Origin: Helicobacteraceae bacterium
Lineage (GTDB): Bacteria > Campylobacterota > Campylobacteria > Campylobacterales > Sulfurimonadaceae
Direction of reading: 5' to 3'
Assembly (NCBI GenBank): GCA_027061425.1
Contig: JALSUN010000218.1
Span: 1 to 18,452 of the forward strand
Length of the DNA stretch: 18,452 nucleotides
Made by a program: the position numbers and the translations under genes. The notes beneath the pieces are model-generated. The model searched no databases. It worked only from the letters and a program-made list of their open reading frames with translations, and was not told the DNA's origin. Shown here piece after piece: positions 1 to 6,816 of the stretch. The first letter of the stretch is position 1. Every line of letters begins with the position of its first letter.

Positions 1-41
1 GTTTTTGGTTTTTGGTTTTTGGTTTTTGGTTTTTGGTTTTT
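1..41. repeat. Heptanucleotide tandem repeat, unit GGTTTTT
   Basis: Six runs of five T are separated by GG, giving a perfect 7-base period with no interruption. The array is cut by the window edge, so its full length is unknown. It ends in the 12-base palindrome GTTTTTAAAAAC (36-47). A unit of seven is not a multiple of three, so gain or loss of a unit would shift frame if the array extends into a coding region to the left. No gene covers it here. Confidence 0.9.
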
Positions 42-100
42 AAAAACGTGACAAATTACCCTTAAAGAAAATTGAATGAATTTCAAAAGTTTCAACCTCC

Positions 101-210
101 CTAAAAGTAAGAGATTTGGTGTGAGTTGTGCAGAAGCGATCCCGAAGGCGCACTGGTGTGCGTCAAGTGGTGAGCTGAAGTGCAAATCGCGCCGAAGCTC
201 TTACTTTTAG
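101..210. other. Palindrome-bounded, GC-rich structured element behind dnaB
   Basis: A 13-base arm CTAAAAGTAAGAG (101-113) is repeated as its exact reverse complement at 198-210, and ATTTG/CAAAT (114-118, 183-187) adds to the stem. The interior is clearly GC-richer than the flanks. Read on the minus strand it carries two cUUCGg tetraloop hairpins (GCTTCGGC at 198-191 and CCTTCGGG at 148-141, the latter extendable by GCG/CGC past a two-base bulge). The hairpin CGCAC-ACCA-GTGCG (162-149) is an alternative that competes with the second one. The right arm includes the dnaB stop codon (207-209), so the element would be transcribed in the dnaB 3' end. It could be a small non-autonomous repeat (MITE or REP-like), a 3'-UTR structure or a small RNA. 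No uridine tract follows it, so it is not a classical terminator. The structure is visible; its function is unknown. Confidence 0.55.
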
Positions 211-1640
211 ATAGTTGGCATGGAGACGTTCATCTGCGCCGATGACGTGTCAACGTTTTCATAAGCCACCTCAACAGAGTTATAAGCCGGTTTGTTAACA
301 AAGCGTGTCAACTTCTTCTGAAACAGCAACTTCACATGACCTGTAGGCCCATTACGCTGCTTACCTATAATGATCTCAGCATCTTCTTCCTCTTTCTCAA
401 CATAGGTAGAGACAAACTCTTTGCCTTCCGCAATGGCTGCCTTTTCACGCTCTTTTTCCTCTTTATAAAGATAGACATCATCACGATAGACAAACATAAT
501 GATGTCTGCATCCTGCTCGATAGAACCAGACTCTCTAATATCGCTCAACATCGGGCGTTTGTCGTTACGAGACTCAAGACCACGGTTAAGCTGTGAAAGA
601 GCCACGATGGGCATCTCAAGCTCACGTGCCAGCATCTTAAGTCCACGAGACATCTCACTCACTTGCAGGTGACGGTCCTGATTACCCACTCCACTCATAA
701 TCTGTATATAGTCTACAACACAGAGCTCTATCTCAGGGTGTTTTCCCTTGAGTTTACGCAATTTTGAACGCAGTTGGTTAATGTTTATAGAACCATGGTC
801 ATCCACAAAGAGACTTGCGTCATGCATCTGCTCCACCGCGACATTAAGACGTGACCACTCATCATCATTCAAGTCCCCCACACGCAACTTCTGAAGCCCT
901 ATAGAGGTCTTAATACTCAACAAACGTAACATCAACTGTTCTGCAGGCATCTCTAAAGAGAAAAAAGCGACACCTTTGCCTTTATCTAACAGATTTTGTA
1001 CGATATTTAACGCAAAAGAAGTCTTCCCCATCGCTGGCCGCGCGGCTAAGATGACAAGGTCTCCTTTACCAAAACCGGTTGTCATTTTGTTTAACTCTTC
1101 AAAACCTGTATCAACCCCGACCAGGACTGTGTTACCACGGGCCTTCATCTCTGCTATGTATTCCATAGTATCTGTGGTCACACGGTCTGCATCTTTAAAG
1201 TCACTGGTCTGAGAGTCTTGTGTGATCTCATAGAGTTTTTTCTCGACCATATCAACAACGTCAGCACTGGGAAGTTCTTCTTCTAAGGTCACACGTTTTA
1301 TCTCTGTGGTCAGTGTCAAAAGATGACGCTTTAAAGCCTTGTCCTTGACCTCTTTAACATAAGCTGTCGTGTTTGATATAGGGTTAGCAGAGAGGATCTC
1401 TAACATCACTACTTCGTCAAACTTCTTCTTTTTTGTCAACTCTTTTTTTAAAAACTCTTCATCTATAGGCTCGTCTCGGTGAACCAAGCTCCCTATAGCA
1501 GTGTAGATATCTTGGTGCGCGGGCAGATAAAAGTCATCCACTTTTAAGATGCTCTCTAAGTCATCATACTGTGTCGGCTCAAATATTATAGCACTCAGTA
1601 TAGATCGTTCAAATACCAGGTTATAAAGGGTCTCTTCCAT
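207..1640 (-). CDS. dnaB: Replicative DNA helicase DnaB
   Basis: Hexameric 5'-3' helicase that unwinds DNA at the replication fork and recruits primase. The 477 residues match the family length with no intein. The N-terminal DnaB domain covers about 5-105 and the RecA-like ATPase domain about 170-445. Walker A is ARPAMGKTS (200-208), the Walker B aspartate is D310 in VVDYIQ, the DnaB-specific RESGSIEQDAD lies at 369-379, and the putative arginine finger is R429 in KQRNGPTG. A charged Lys/Glu-rich stretch (about 391-423) sits between the last core strands. The ATG overlaps the ispG stop by one base (TAATG), so the two are probably translationally coupled. The stop codon lies inside the right arm of the palindromic element at 101-210. 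Confidence 0.97.
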   Translation of the reverse strand: MEETLYNLVFERSILSAIIFEPTQYDDLESILKVDDFYLPAHQDIYTAIGSLVHRDEPIDEEFLKKELTKKKKFDEVVMLEILSANPISNTTAYVKEVKDKALKRHLLTLTTEIKRVTLEEELPSADVVDMVEKKLYEITQDSQTSDFKDADRVTTDTMEYIAEMKARGNTVLVGVDTGFEELNKMTTGFGKGDLVILAARPAMGKTSFALNIVQNLLDKGKGVAFFSLEMPAEQLMLRLLSIKTSIGLQKLRVGDLNDDEWSRLNVAVEQMHDASLFVDDHGSININQLRSKLRKLKGKHPEIELCVVDYIQIMSGVGNQDRHLQVSEMSRGLKMLARELEMPIVALSQLNRGLESRNDKRPMLSDIRESGSIEQDADIIMFVYRDDVYLYKEEKEREKAAIAEGKEFVSTYVEKEEEDAEIIIGKQRNGPTGHVKLLFQKKLTRFVNKPAYNSVEVAYENVDTSSAQMNVSMPTI

Positions 1641-2710
1641 TACGCATCCTTCTCATACTGGTCAGCCATCGTTTCCACTTCATTCACAAAACGCTCTACC
1701 AACTCTTTTTCATCCAGATTGGCAACCACCTCACCTTTCACCATCACAAGACCTTTACCTTTGCCGTAAGCTATCGCGACATCCGCATGAGCCGCCTCAC
1801 CTATGGCATTAACCACACAACCCATCACCGAAACATTGAGTGGTGCTTTGATATGCTTGGTACGTTCTTCTATCTCACCTACAGCAGAAACAAGGTCAGC
1901 TTCTATACGACCACAGGTAGGACAAGAGATGATGTTTAGACCCTCAGCTATGGCACCACTGTCTTTTAAGATGGCACGTCCAACATTGATCTCTTCTTCT
2001 AACTCACCTGTTATAGAGACGCGCATCGTATCGCCAATACCATCAAGAAGTAGTGCCCCCAGCCCTATCGCACTTTTAACGGTAGCATGAAAAATGGTAC
2101 CCGCTTCAGTCACACCAAGGTGGAAAGGATAGGCATTTTTAGGACGGAGCATACGGTAGGCATCGACTGTTCTCTGAACATCAGATGCCTTTAGAGAGAC
2201 CTTTATGTCACTAAAACCCAAATCCTCTAAAAACTTAATGTTATACTCAGCCGAAGCGACCATACCCTCAGCACTCTGGCCATACTTGTTTTCAAACTGC
2301 TTCTCTAATGAGCCCGAGTTTACCCCGATACGTATAGGGATATTACGCTCTTGACACGCTTTTACAATATCCTTCACACGAGACTGTTCTCCGATGTTAC
2401 CTGGGTTGATCCGTATACAGTCCACAACCTCAGCCGCCACTAACGCCAACTTATAATTAAAGTGTATGTCAGCGATAAGCGGTAGAGAGATCTGCTCTTT
2501 TATACTCTTCAGTGCCAAGGCATCTTCCATGTCAGGCACAGCCACACGCACGATGTCACAACCTGCAAAATGTAAACGGTTTATCTGCTCAACTGTAGCA
2601 GCCACATCTTTAGTCTGAGAGTAGGTCATAGACTGTACAGAGATGGGAGCATCCCCACCTACAGCAACATCACCTACATATATTTTTTTTGTTTTTACAC
2701 GCTCTATCAT
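1640..2710 (-). CDS. ispG: 4-hydroxy-3-methylbut-2-enyl diphosphate synthase IspG (GcpE)
   Basis: Penultimate enzyme of the MEP isoprenoid pathway: a cytosolic [4Fe-4S] enzyme that reductively opens the cyclic diphosphate MEcPP to HMBPP. In numbering from the first Met, the TIM-barrel half runs to about 255 and the cluster domain follows. The cluster ligands are visible as C264 and C267 (SCPTC), C299 (MGCVVNAIGE) and E306, the E. coli pattern. Length is normal for the short bacterial form. There are two adjacent ATGs (2713 and 2710); AGGA lies six bases before the second and only three before the first, so 2710 is preferred. It overlaps dnaB by one base. The upstream gap 2714-2885 has AT-rich -10-like sequence around 2790-2803 but no clear promoter or pilin terminator. 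Confidence 0.96.
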   Translation of the reverse strand: MIERVKTKKIYVGDVAVGGDAPISVQSMTYSQTKDVAATVEQINRLHFAGCDIVRVAVPDMEDALALKSIKEQISLPLIADIHFNYKLALVAAEVVDCIRINPGNIGEQSRVKDIVKACQERNIPIRIGVNSGSLEKQFENKYGQSAEGMVASAEYNIKFLEDLGFSDIKVSLKASDVQRTVDAYRMLRPKNAYPFHLGVTEAGTIFHATVKSAIGLGALLLDGIGDTMRVSITGELEEEINVGRAILKDSGAIAEGLNIISCPTCGRIEADLVSAVGEIEERTKHIKAPLNVSVMGCVVNAIGEAAHADVAIAYGKGKGLVMVKGEVVANLDEKELVERFVNEVETMADQYEKDA

Positions 2711-2885
2711 CATTAATCCTAGTAAAAGGATTTTAGCGTTTCAAGCGTTAGAGGGAGTTGAGTTTTCGTAGCTCGTTTTAGTTTTCAAATATACTGTTAT
2801 AATATTGATGTAGATATACAAAACTATTTTAATTCACCCATGATAGAAAGTATCTACACTCCAGTATCCCTAACTTTCAAACTTA

Positions 2886-3344
2886 TTAGAACGTATACGT
2901 ATCACTTTTACTAGCAACAAACCTAGGTGCTTCTGACTTGTCACCATCTTTACAAAAAAGATTCATTTTCCCAGCAACAGCTTTTGTTATAAAAGGGTCA
3001 GCAACGCCAATACCTGTAATACAATTTTTAAAATTTACAGTAGAGGCATCCAAGTACTTAGGAAAGTTATCAGTATAAGCACTCAAATCCCTGCCATTAA
3101 AATGGGCAGCATTCGCATCAGTTTTAATACTTCCTTCATTTCCATCACTAATAGATGTTGACCACATCATCGGGCCTACTGTTCTACTCATAGTTCCTGC
3201 AAATGCCGTAACAGTTGCATTTTCTGCCTGACCACTAATACCTGCAAATTTTGGTAGTGCCACTGCCGCTAAAATCCCTAAAACCACAATAACAAAAATC
3301 AATTCTATCATTGTAAATGCCTCACGCCATTGAAATTTTTTCAT
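2886..3344 (-). CDS. Type IV/II pseudopilin (paralogue A)
   Basis: A prepilin-like secreted protein of 152 residues. The leader MKKFQWREA precedes FTMIELIFVIVVLGILAA, the N-methylation and hydrophobic helix typical of type IV pilins and type II pseudopilins. Cleavage is predicted at A9/F10 (Ala rather than Gly at -1), with the conserved +5 glutamate at E14. The globular part has two cysteines (C108, C131). The segment AFAGTxxRTVGPxMWS (about 47-62) is shared with the pseudopilin at 6817-7254, so these two are paralogues. AAGG sits seven bases before the ATG, and a TATAAT lies upstream. No prepilin peptidase, assembly ATPase or secretin gene is nearby, so the parent machine and role are unknown. 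Confidence 0.88.
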   Translation of the reverse strand: MKKFQWREAFTMIELIFVIVVLGILAAVALPKFAGISGQAENATVTAFAGTMSRTVGPMMWSTSISDGNEGSIKTDANAAHFNGRDLSAYTDNFPKYLDASTVNFKNCITGIGVADPFITKAVAGKMNLFCKDGDKSEAPRFVASKSDTYTF

Positions 3345-3390
3345 CTTTTAACCTTCATACAAACATACTACACACTTATGTAGTTATTTT

Positions 3391-3396
3391 ATTATA
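3391..3396 (-). promoter_or_regulatory. Candidate -10 box for pseudopilin A
   Basis: The minus strand reads CTAC-TATAAT, a perfect sigma-70 -10 hexamer about 50 bases before the ATG of the 2886-3344 gene, in an AT-rich intergenic stretch (3345-3484). There is no convincing -35, which is usual for Campylobacterota. Confidence 0.5.
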
Positions 3397-3484
3397 GTAG
3401 GCAAACGATTAAATGAAGTTGTATTATTATTTATAATATACATAGCATAAAACTATAATAATTTATATTTGTTGTATAAAATTA

Positions 3485-5338
3485 TCACATGAATTCTATG
3501 GGGTCCATATCGATCTCGGCTAAAGCTACTTTACTCTTTTCTATAGCACTTATAAGAGCGGTACTTTTATCTGCACGCAACAAAATCTGGTAGCGATACT
3601 TGTTTGCTATCTTCTCTATTTGAGAAGCACCATAACCTACCATCTCTATATTAGGTTGCTGTCGTAAGTTCTCCACCATCTCTTGCATGGCATCTTCTGC
3701 TTTGTTAGCATATTTATGTGCAAACAAAATTCGTGCCAGTTTTTTATAAGGCGGGTACATTCCTTGTCGAAATGGTTTTTCATCTTCCAAAAACTGCTCA
3801 TACTTCCCAATATACGTTTCAAAAAAGGCCTTATTATAACTTTGTACCAAAACTTGAGAAGTCTTTTTACGACCACTCCGCCCTGCGATCTGAATCAATA
3901 GAGAAAGTGTCTTCTCTCGAGCACGGTAGTCACTCATGTTTAGTTGGTTGTCAAGTCCCAAGATGACTGCCAAGGTCACATCATGATAGTCATGCCCTTT
4001 TGAAAGCATCTGTGTTCCGATGAGCAGGTCTATCTCTTTAGCATTAAAGGCTTTGAGAAGTTTTTTTAACTTCATCTGGGTACTTATGGCATCTCTATCA
4101 AACTGACCCACACTAATGTCAGGATGTGTCTCTTCAAAAAAAGCCACTGCTTCTGCCGTCCCCAAACGATTAGAACTTAGCATCTCATGACCACAGGCAC
4201 TACAAGAAGAGGGTATGCGTTCTGAGAAGTTACAATAGTGGCATTTTATAGCGTTACTTTTACGGTGTACACTCATTCCTACACTGCAATAAGGACATGA
4301 GTGTGTATGCCCACAAGACGCACATATAAGATACTTAAAGTTCGCACGTGTAGGGATAAAAAGCATCGCCTGTTCTGCTTTCTCTTTTGTAGCGACTATA
4401 CTTGCTTCTACACGTTCAGTTATAGCTTCGCGACACGCCTCAAACTCAAAATTCCTTTGACTCGCAAAGTGTCCACCCTTCAGTCTATAGTGAGGAAACT
4501 TCACATATGAGCTCATAGAAGGGGTTGCACTGCCCAAAACAACAGGTACATCATAAAGCTTGCCCATATATATAGCCATATCTCGTGCATGATAACGTGG
4601 ACGGGCATTGGCCTTATAACTGTCATCATGTTCTTCATCAACCACGATAAGACCTAAATCCTCAACAGGTAAAAAAAGTGCCGAGCGTGCACCCGCAATA
4701 ATCTTTGCACTCCCATTATATATACGTTCTAACAGCTTTTTTTTCTGAGGTTTACTCACTTTAGAGTGCCACATCACCACAGCCTCACCAAAATGTTCTT
4801 CCAAGCGTATCTGCATCTGAGGCGTTAAAGAGATCTCTGGCATCAAGAATATAACCTTTTTACCTGCAGCAAGGACCTCTTCAAAATACTTCATATAGAT
4901 TTCAGTCTTACCTGCTCCAGTATCTCCAAAAAGTAGAGAGACCGGATGCTTTTTTAAAAAGTTCAATGATGCATCTTGTACTTCAGAGAGTGAAATAGTG
5001 CTGACATAGACTTTCTCTAAGCTGTTATTTTCTGTAGCATTTCTGATTACAGTACTGTCAGGTGTAAAAAGATTCAAAGCTTCACCAACCGAACAGAAGT
5101 AGTACGTTGCTATAAATTTTGCCATTTTAATTTGAAGGGAGTTGTAATGAAATGGTAAAACACTTTCTATTTCATATGTTTTAAAGTCAGGAGTTGAACA
5201 ACATGCCATGACAACAGCACTTATTGTTCGATTTCGTAGTTTAACTTCAACAACACTACCTATATCTAATAAGGTCTCTGTTTTGTATGTCAGATAGTGT
5301 AAAGGGGAGTTAAGTAGAGCAAGTTCATAGAAATACAA
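3485..5338 (-). CDS. priA: Primosomal protein N' (replication restart helicase PriA)
   Basis: 3'-5' superfamily 2 helicase that reloads the replisome at stalled forks, binding DNA and feeding DnaB loading. At 617 residues it is shorter than E. coli PriA. The N-terminal 3'-DNA-binding domain (about 1-100) is followed by the helicase: Walker A GDTGAGKT (138-145), DEEH (234-237), GSATPS (269-274), GTQMLSKGHDY (441-451) and QIAGRSGR (483-490). Eight zinc-binding cysteines are in place: C339, C342, C348, C351, C366, C369, C379, C382. The start is TTG, with AAGGA five bases upstream and no better in-frame ATG. It follows the 5391-5834 pseudopilin by about 50 bases, probably only by neighbourhood. 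Confidence 0.96.
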   Translation of the reverse strand: MYFYELALLNSPLHYLTYKTETLLDIGSVVEVKLRNRTISAVVMACCSTPDFKTYEIESVLPFHYNSLQIKMAKFIATYYFCSVGEALNLFTPDSTVIRNATENNSLEKVYVSTISLSEVQDASLNFLKKHPVSLLFGDTGAGKTEIYMKYFEEVLAAGKKVIFLMPEISLTPQMQIRLEEHFGEAVVMWHSKVSKPQKKKLLERIYNGSAKIIAGARSALFLPVEDLGLIVVDEEHDDSYKANARPRYHARDMAIYMGKLYDVPVVLGSATPSMSSYVKFPHYRLKGGHFASQRNFEFEACREAITERVEASIVATKEKAEQAMLFIPTRANFKYLICASCGHTHSCPYCSVGMSVHRKSNAIKCHYCNFSERIPSSCSACGHEMLSSNRLGTAEAVAFFEETHPDISVGQFDRDAISTQMKLKKLLKAFNAKEIDLLIGTQMLSKGHDYHDVTLAVILGLDNQLNMSDYRAREKTLSLLIQIAGRSGRKKTSQVLVQSYNKAFFETYIGKYEQFLEDEKPFRQGMYPPYKKLARILFAHKYANKAEDAMQEMVENLRQQPNIEMVGYGASQIEKIANKYRYQILLRADKSTALISAIEKSKVALAEIDMDPIEFM

Positions 5339-5372
5339 GTTTATCCTTAAACACTGTAGTTCCTATGCAAGT

Positions 5373-5404
5373 AAATAGTTGTTTTATAAGCTATTCAACT
5401 ATTT
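5373..5404. terminator. Hairpin with T-run on the plus strand, at the 3' end of pseudopilin B
   Basis: A nine-base stem, AAATAGTTG (5373-5381) with CAACTATTT (5396-5404), has a 14-base loop. On the plus strand it runs into seven T (5402-5408); on the minus strand, the direction of the neighbouring genes, only TACTTG follows. It contains the stop codon of the 5391-5834 gene. It may be a weak terminator for that gene, but its better terminator face points against antisense transcription. Confidence 0.45.
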
Positions 5405-5834
5405 TTTTACACAAATCGTCATTATGGTTACAATCAAATATCCCAGTATCTTTATCATAAGTAAACGTAGTCTCATCTGTACCATTAGAAAATTTATATT
5501 TAAAAGCTCCTGTCTTAATCCATCCACCCGTTTCTTTAGCGTAAATTGGGTATGTCAATACATGTAAATTACCATCGCCATCAAAAAGAGCATCACCTTT
5601 ATTAGTACCATCTACATTAGTCAACCTGACAGGATATTCATTTTTACCCTTAACCAGCTGACTCTGCTTGGCAGCGGCAATAGCTGCACGTATTGCAGAA
5701 ACATCACCCTGTGCTGCGGCTGCATAACTAGAAGTCATCACACCACCCATTTTTGGAAGTGCAATTGAAGCTAATATCCCCAAAACTACAATAACAAATA
5801 TAAGTTCAATCATCGTAAAAGCCGTTCTTTTCAT
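5391..5834 (-). CDS. Type IV/II pseudopilin (type B)
   Basis: A prepilin-like protein of 147 residues: the five-residue leader MKRTA, then FTMIELIFVIVVLGILASIALPK up to about residue 28. Predicted cleavage is A5/F6, with the +5 glutamate at E10. The soluble part differs from the other two pseudopilins here. It has an alanine-rich helix (about 37-57), a middle GDGNL-LTYPIY-GGW segment and a C-terminal cysteine pair (C135 and C142), which could form a small disulfide loop. GAGGTG lies five bases before the ATG, and a good promoter is upstream. No assembly genes adjoin it. It probably belongs to a type II secretion or type IV pilus-like system encoded elsewhere; which one cannot be told. Confidence 0.87.
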   Translation of the reverse strand: MKRTAFTMIELIFVIVVLGILASIALPKMGGVMTSSYAAAAQGDVSAIRAAIAAAKQSQLVKGKNEYPVRLTNVDGTNKGDALFDGDGNLHVLTYPIYAKETGGWIKTGAFKYKFSNGTDETTFTYDKDTGIFDCNHNDDLCKKIVE

Positions 5835-5865
5835 AATTCACCTCTTTTTTCATCTATAATTATTA

Positions 5866-5894
5866 ACTATACCATATTTTTTATAAGTAAACAA
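5866..5894 (-). promoter_or_regulatory. Sigma-70-like promoter of pseudopilin B
   Basis: The minus strand shows TTGTTT (5894-5889), a 17-base spacer and TATAGT (5871-5866), with TGG just before the -10, an extended -10 form. It lies about 30 bases before the ATG of the 5391-5834 gene. The terminal repeat of the transposase unit begins only ten bases beyond the -35, so the insertion left this promoter intact. Confidence 0.6.
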
Positions 5895-5897
5895 CTA

Positions 5898-6689
5898 TCA
5901 AACAGGGTCAGGTGATGAATCATTCCATTTATGTACTACTTTACTAACCATTGAATCATTTACACCTAAATATTTTGCGATAGTAACTTGTCTATATCCA
6001 TCTTTATATGCTTTATATATGGCTATATTTCGGCTTTTCTTATCTTCTGCATCTTCAAAGTAACCTTCTAAAGGTGGTAAGCTTACAGCAACATATTCAT
6101 GTTCAACAGCCACAACTTTACGTTTTTGCATCTTTTTAAGCTCAAGAAGTTCATCTTCGTCTAAAGCGATTTCTAAAAGATCCCTCACACCTTCTTCTGC
6201 TATGAGCTTTTTCAACATGGAGTGTTCTGCACAGCTGGGAAGTTTCAGGTATTTGTTTAGCAGTGGTCCCATTAATGTAAATTCGAATTCACCTACATCT
6301 TGTGTGATCTTAGCTTTTATAGGATTATGTTCTATATATCTGAACAATTTATAAAGATAGTCTTCATCAAAAACATACCAGGATTTATAACGTCCTTGCC
6401 ATAGGTGTCCTACCCGTTTGTTCTTTTTATTAAAATAAATAGCATAGTTACTGTTGATCTGTCGCATAAAGAGAGATAAGTTTTCTTGTGTGGTCTCAAT
6501 GAGAAGGTGATAATGGTTGTCCATAAGGCAGTAGTCATGAACATTGACCTTATAAGCATCGCACGCCTTACAAAGTATGTCTAAAAACACTTCTCTATCT
6601 TCTCGACACAGATAGATGTCACTTCTAGCAACACCTCTGTTAACAACATGATGAAAGCCTGCAAAGTTTAGTCTTGGTCGTCTAGCCAT
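5898..6689 (-). CDS. REP-associated tyrosine transposase (RAYT, Y1_Tnp/IS200-like HUH nuclease)
   Basis: A single-strand DNA transposase/endonuclease of the IS200/IS605 superfamily that cuts through a covalent phosphotyrosine intermediate. In the 263 residues the family pattern is clear: the N-terminal HHVVNRGV (13-20), the metal-binding HUH as H59-Y60-H61 in MDNHYHLLIET, GHLWQGRYKS (94-103), and the likely catalytic Y118 in LFRYIEHNPIKA. A C-terminal helix-turn-helix (about 231-253, GYRQVTIAKYLGVNDSMVSK) may bind the hairpin ends. The last residues DSSPDP (257-262) are encoded by the left terminal repeat, and the stop codon lies just outside it. The frame is intact with all catalytic residues. 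Only a weak GAGAAG precedes the ATG, consistent with low expression. Confidence 0.93.
   Translation of the reverse strand: MARRPRLNFAGFHHVVNRGVARSDIYLCREDREVFLDILCKACDAYKVNVHDYCLMDNHYHLLIETTQENLSLFMRQINSNYAIYFNKKNKRVGHLWQGRYKSWYVFDEDYLYKLFRYIEHNPIKAKITQDVGEFEFTLMGPLLNKYLKLPSCAEHSMLKKLIAEEGVRDLLEIALDEDELLELKKMQKRKVVAVEHEYVAVSLPPLEGYFEDAEDKKSRNIAIYKAYKDGYRQVTIAKYLGVNDSMVSKVVHKWNDSSPDPV
5904..5926 (+). repeat. Left terminal inverted repeat of the RAYT unit
   Basis: Begins AGGGTCAGGTGATGAATC and pairs with 6750-6772 with one mismatch over 23 bases. On the transposase strand it encodes residues 257-262 (DSSPDP) of the transposase. Confidence 0.85.
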
Positions 6690-6749
6690 CTCTTCTCTTT
6701 TATAGTATGGTATTTTGTATTTGAGGTGTCATAACATAAAACAGAAAGT

Positions 6750-6772
6750 GGAAGGATTCATCACCTGACCCT
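6750..6772 (-). repeat. Right terminal inverted repeat of the RAYT unit
   Basis: The reverse complement of 5904-5926 with one mismatch. It lies in the transposase 5' leader, about 60 bases before the ATG, so a full-length transcript could pair its two ends. Its outer edge is ten bases from the terminator stem-loop and T-run at 6783-6810. Confidence 0.85.
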
Positions 6773-6782
6773 ATTTTCTAGT

Positions 6783-6810
6783 ATAAAAAAGAAGAACCTG
6801 AGTTCTTCTT
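6783..6810 (-). terminator. Intrinsic terminator of pseudopilin C
   Basis: On the minus strand AAGAAGAAC (6810-6802), the four-base loop TCAG and GTTCTTCTT (6797-6789) form a perfect nine-base stem followed by TTTTAT. It lies six bases past the stop of the 6817-7254 gene, a textbook rho-independent terminator. Confidence 0.88.
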
Positions 6811-6816
6811 AAATTA

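Larger units (their letters stand above)
5904..6772 (-). mobile_element. RAYT-containing unit bounded by terminal inverted repeats
   Basis: The transposase gene is framed by exact 18-base inverted repeats, AGGGTCAGGTGATGAATC at 5904-5921 and its reverse complement at 6755-6772. They extend to 23 bases with one mismatch and about 27 with two. No obvious target-site duplication adjoins the outer ends, in keeping with the IS200-type mechanism. The unit sits between the terminator of one pseudopilin gene and the promoter of the next. Whether it moves alone or is a domesticated RAYT serving dispersed repeats cannot be told from one copy. Confidence 0.75.

Noticed and set aside
1..41. The GGTTTTT array as a CRISPR or telomere-like structure
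   Set aside because: There are no spacers, no cas genes and no linear-end context. A simple slippage microsatellite explains it.
76..210. Plus-strand open frame of 44 codons (ATG at 76, TAG at 208-210) covering the palindromic element, convergent with dnaB
   Set aside because: The frame exists, but the ribosome site is poor, codons such as CGC and TCG look unlike the neighbours, and the region is better explained by inverted repeats and hairpins. It is worth revisiting only if the element proves repeated with the frame conserved.
2809..2858. Inverted repeat TGTAGATATAC / GTATCTACA as a terminator for pseudopilin A
   Set aside because: The stem has a bulge and a 30-base loop, with no T-run on the minus strand. 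It is probably chance in AT-rich sequence.
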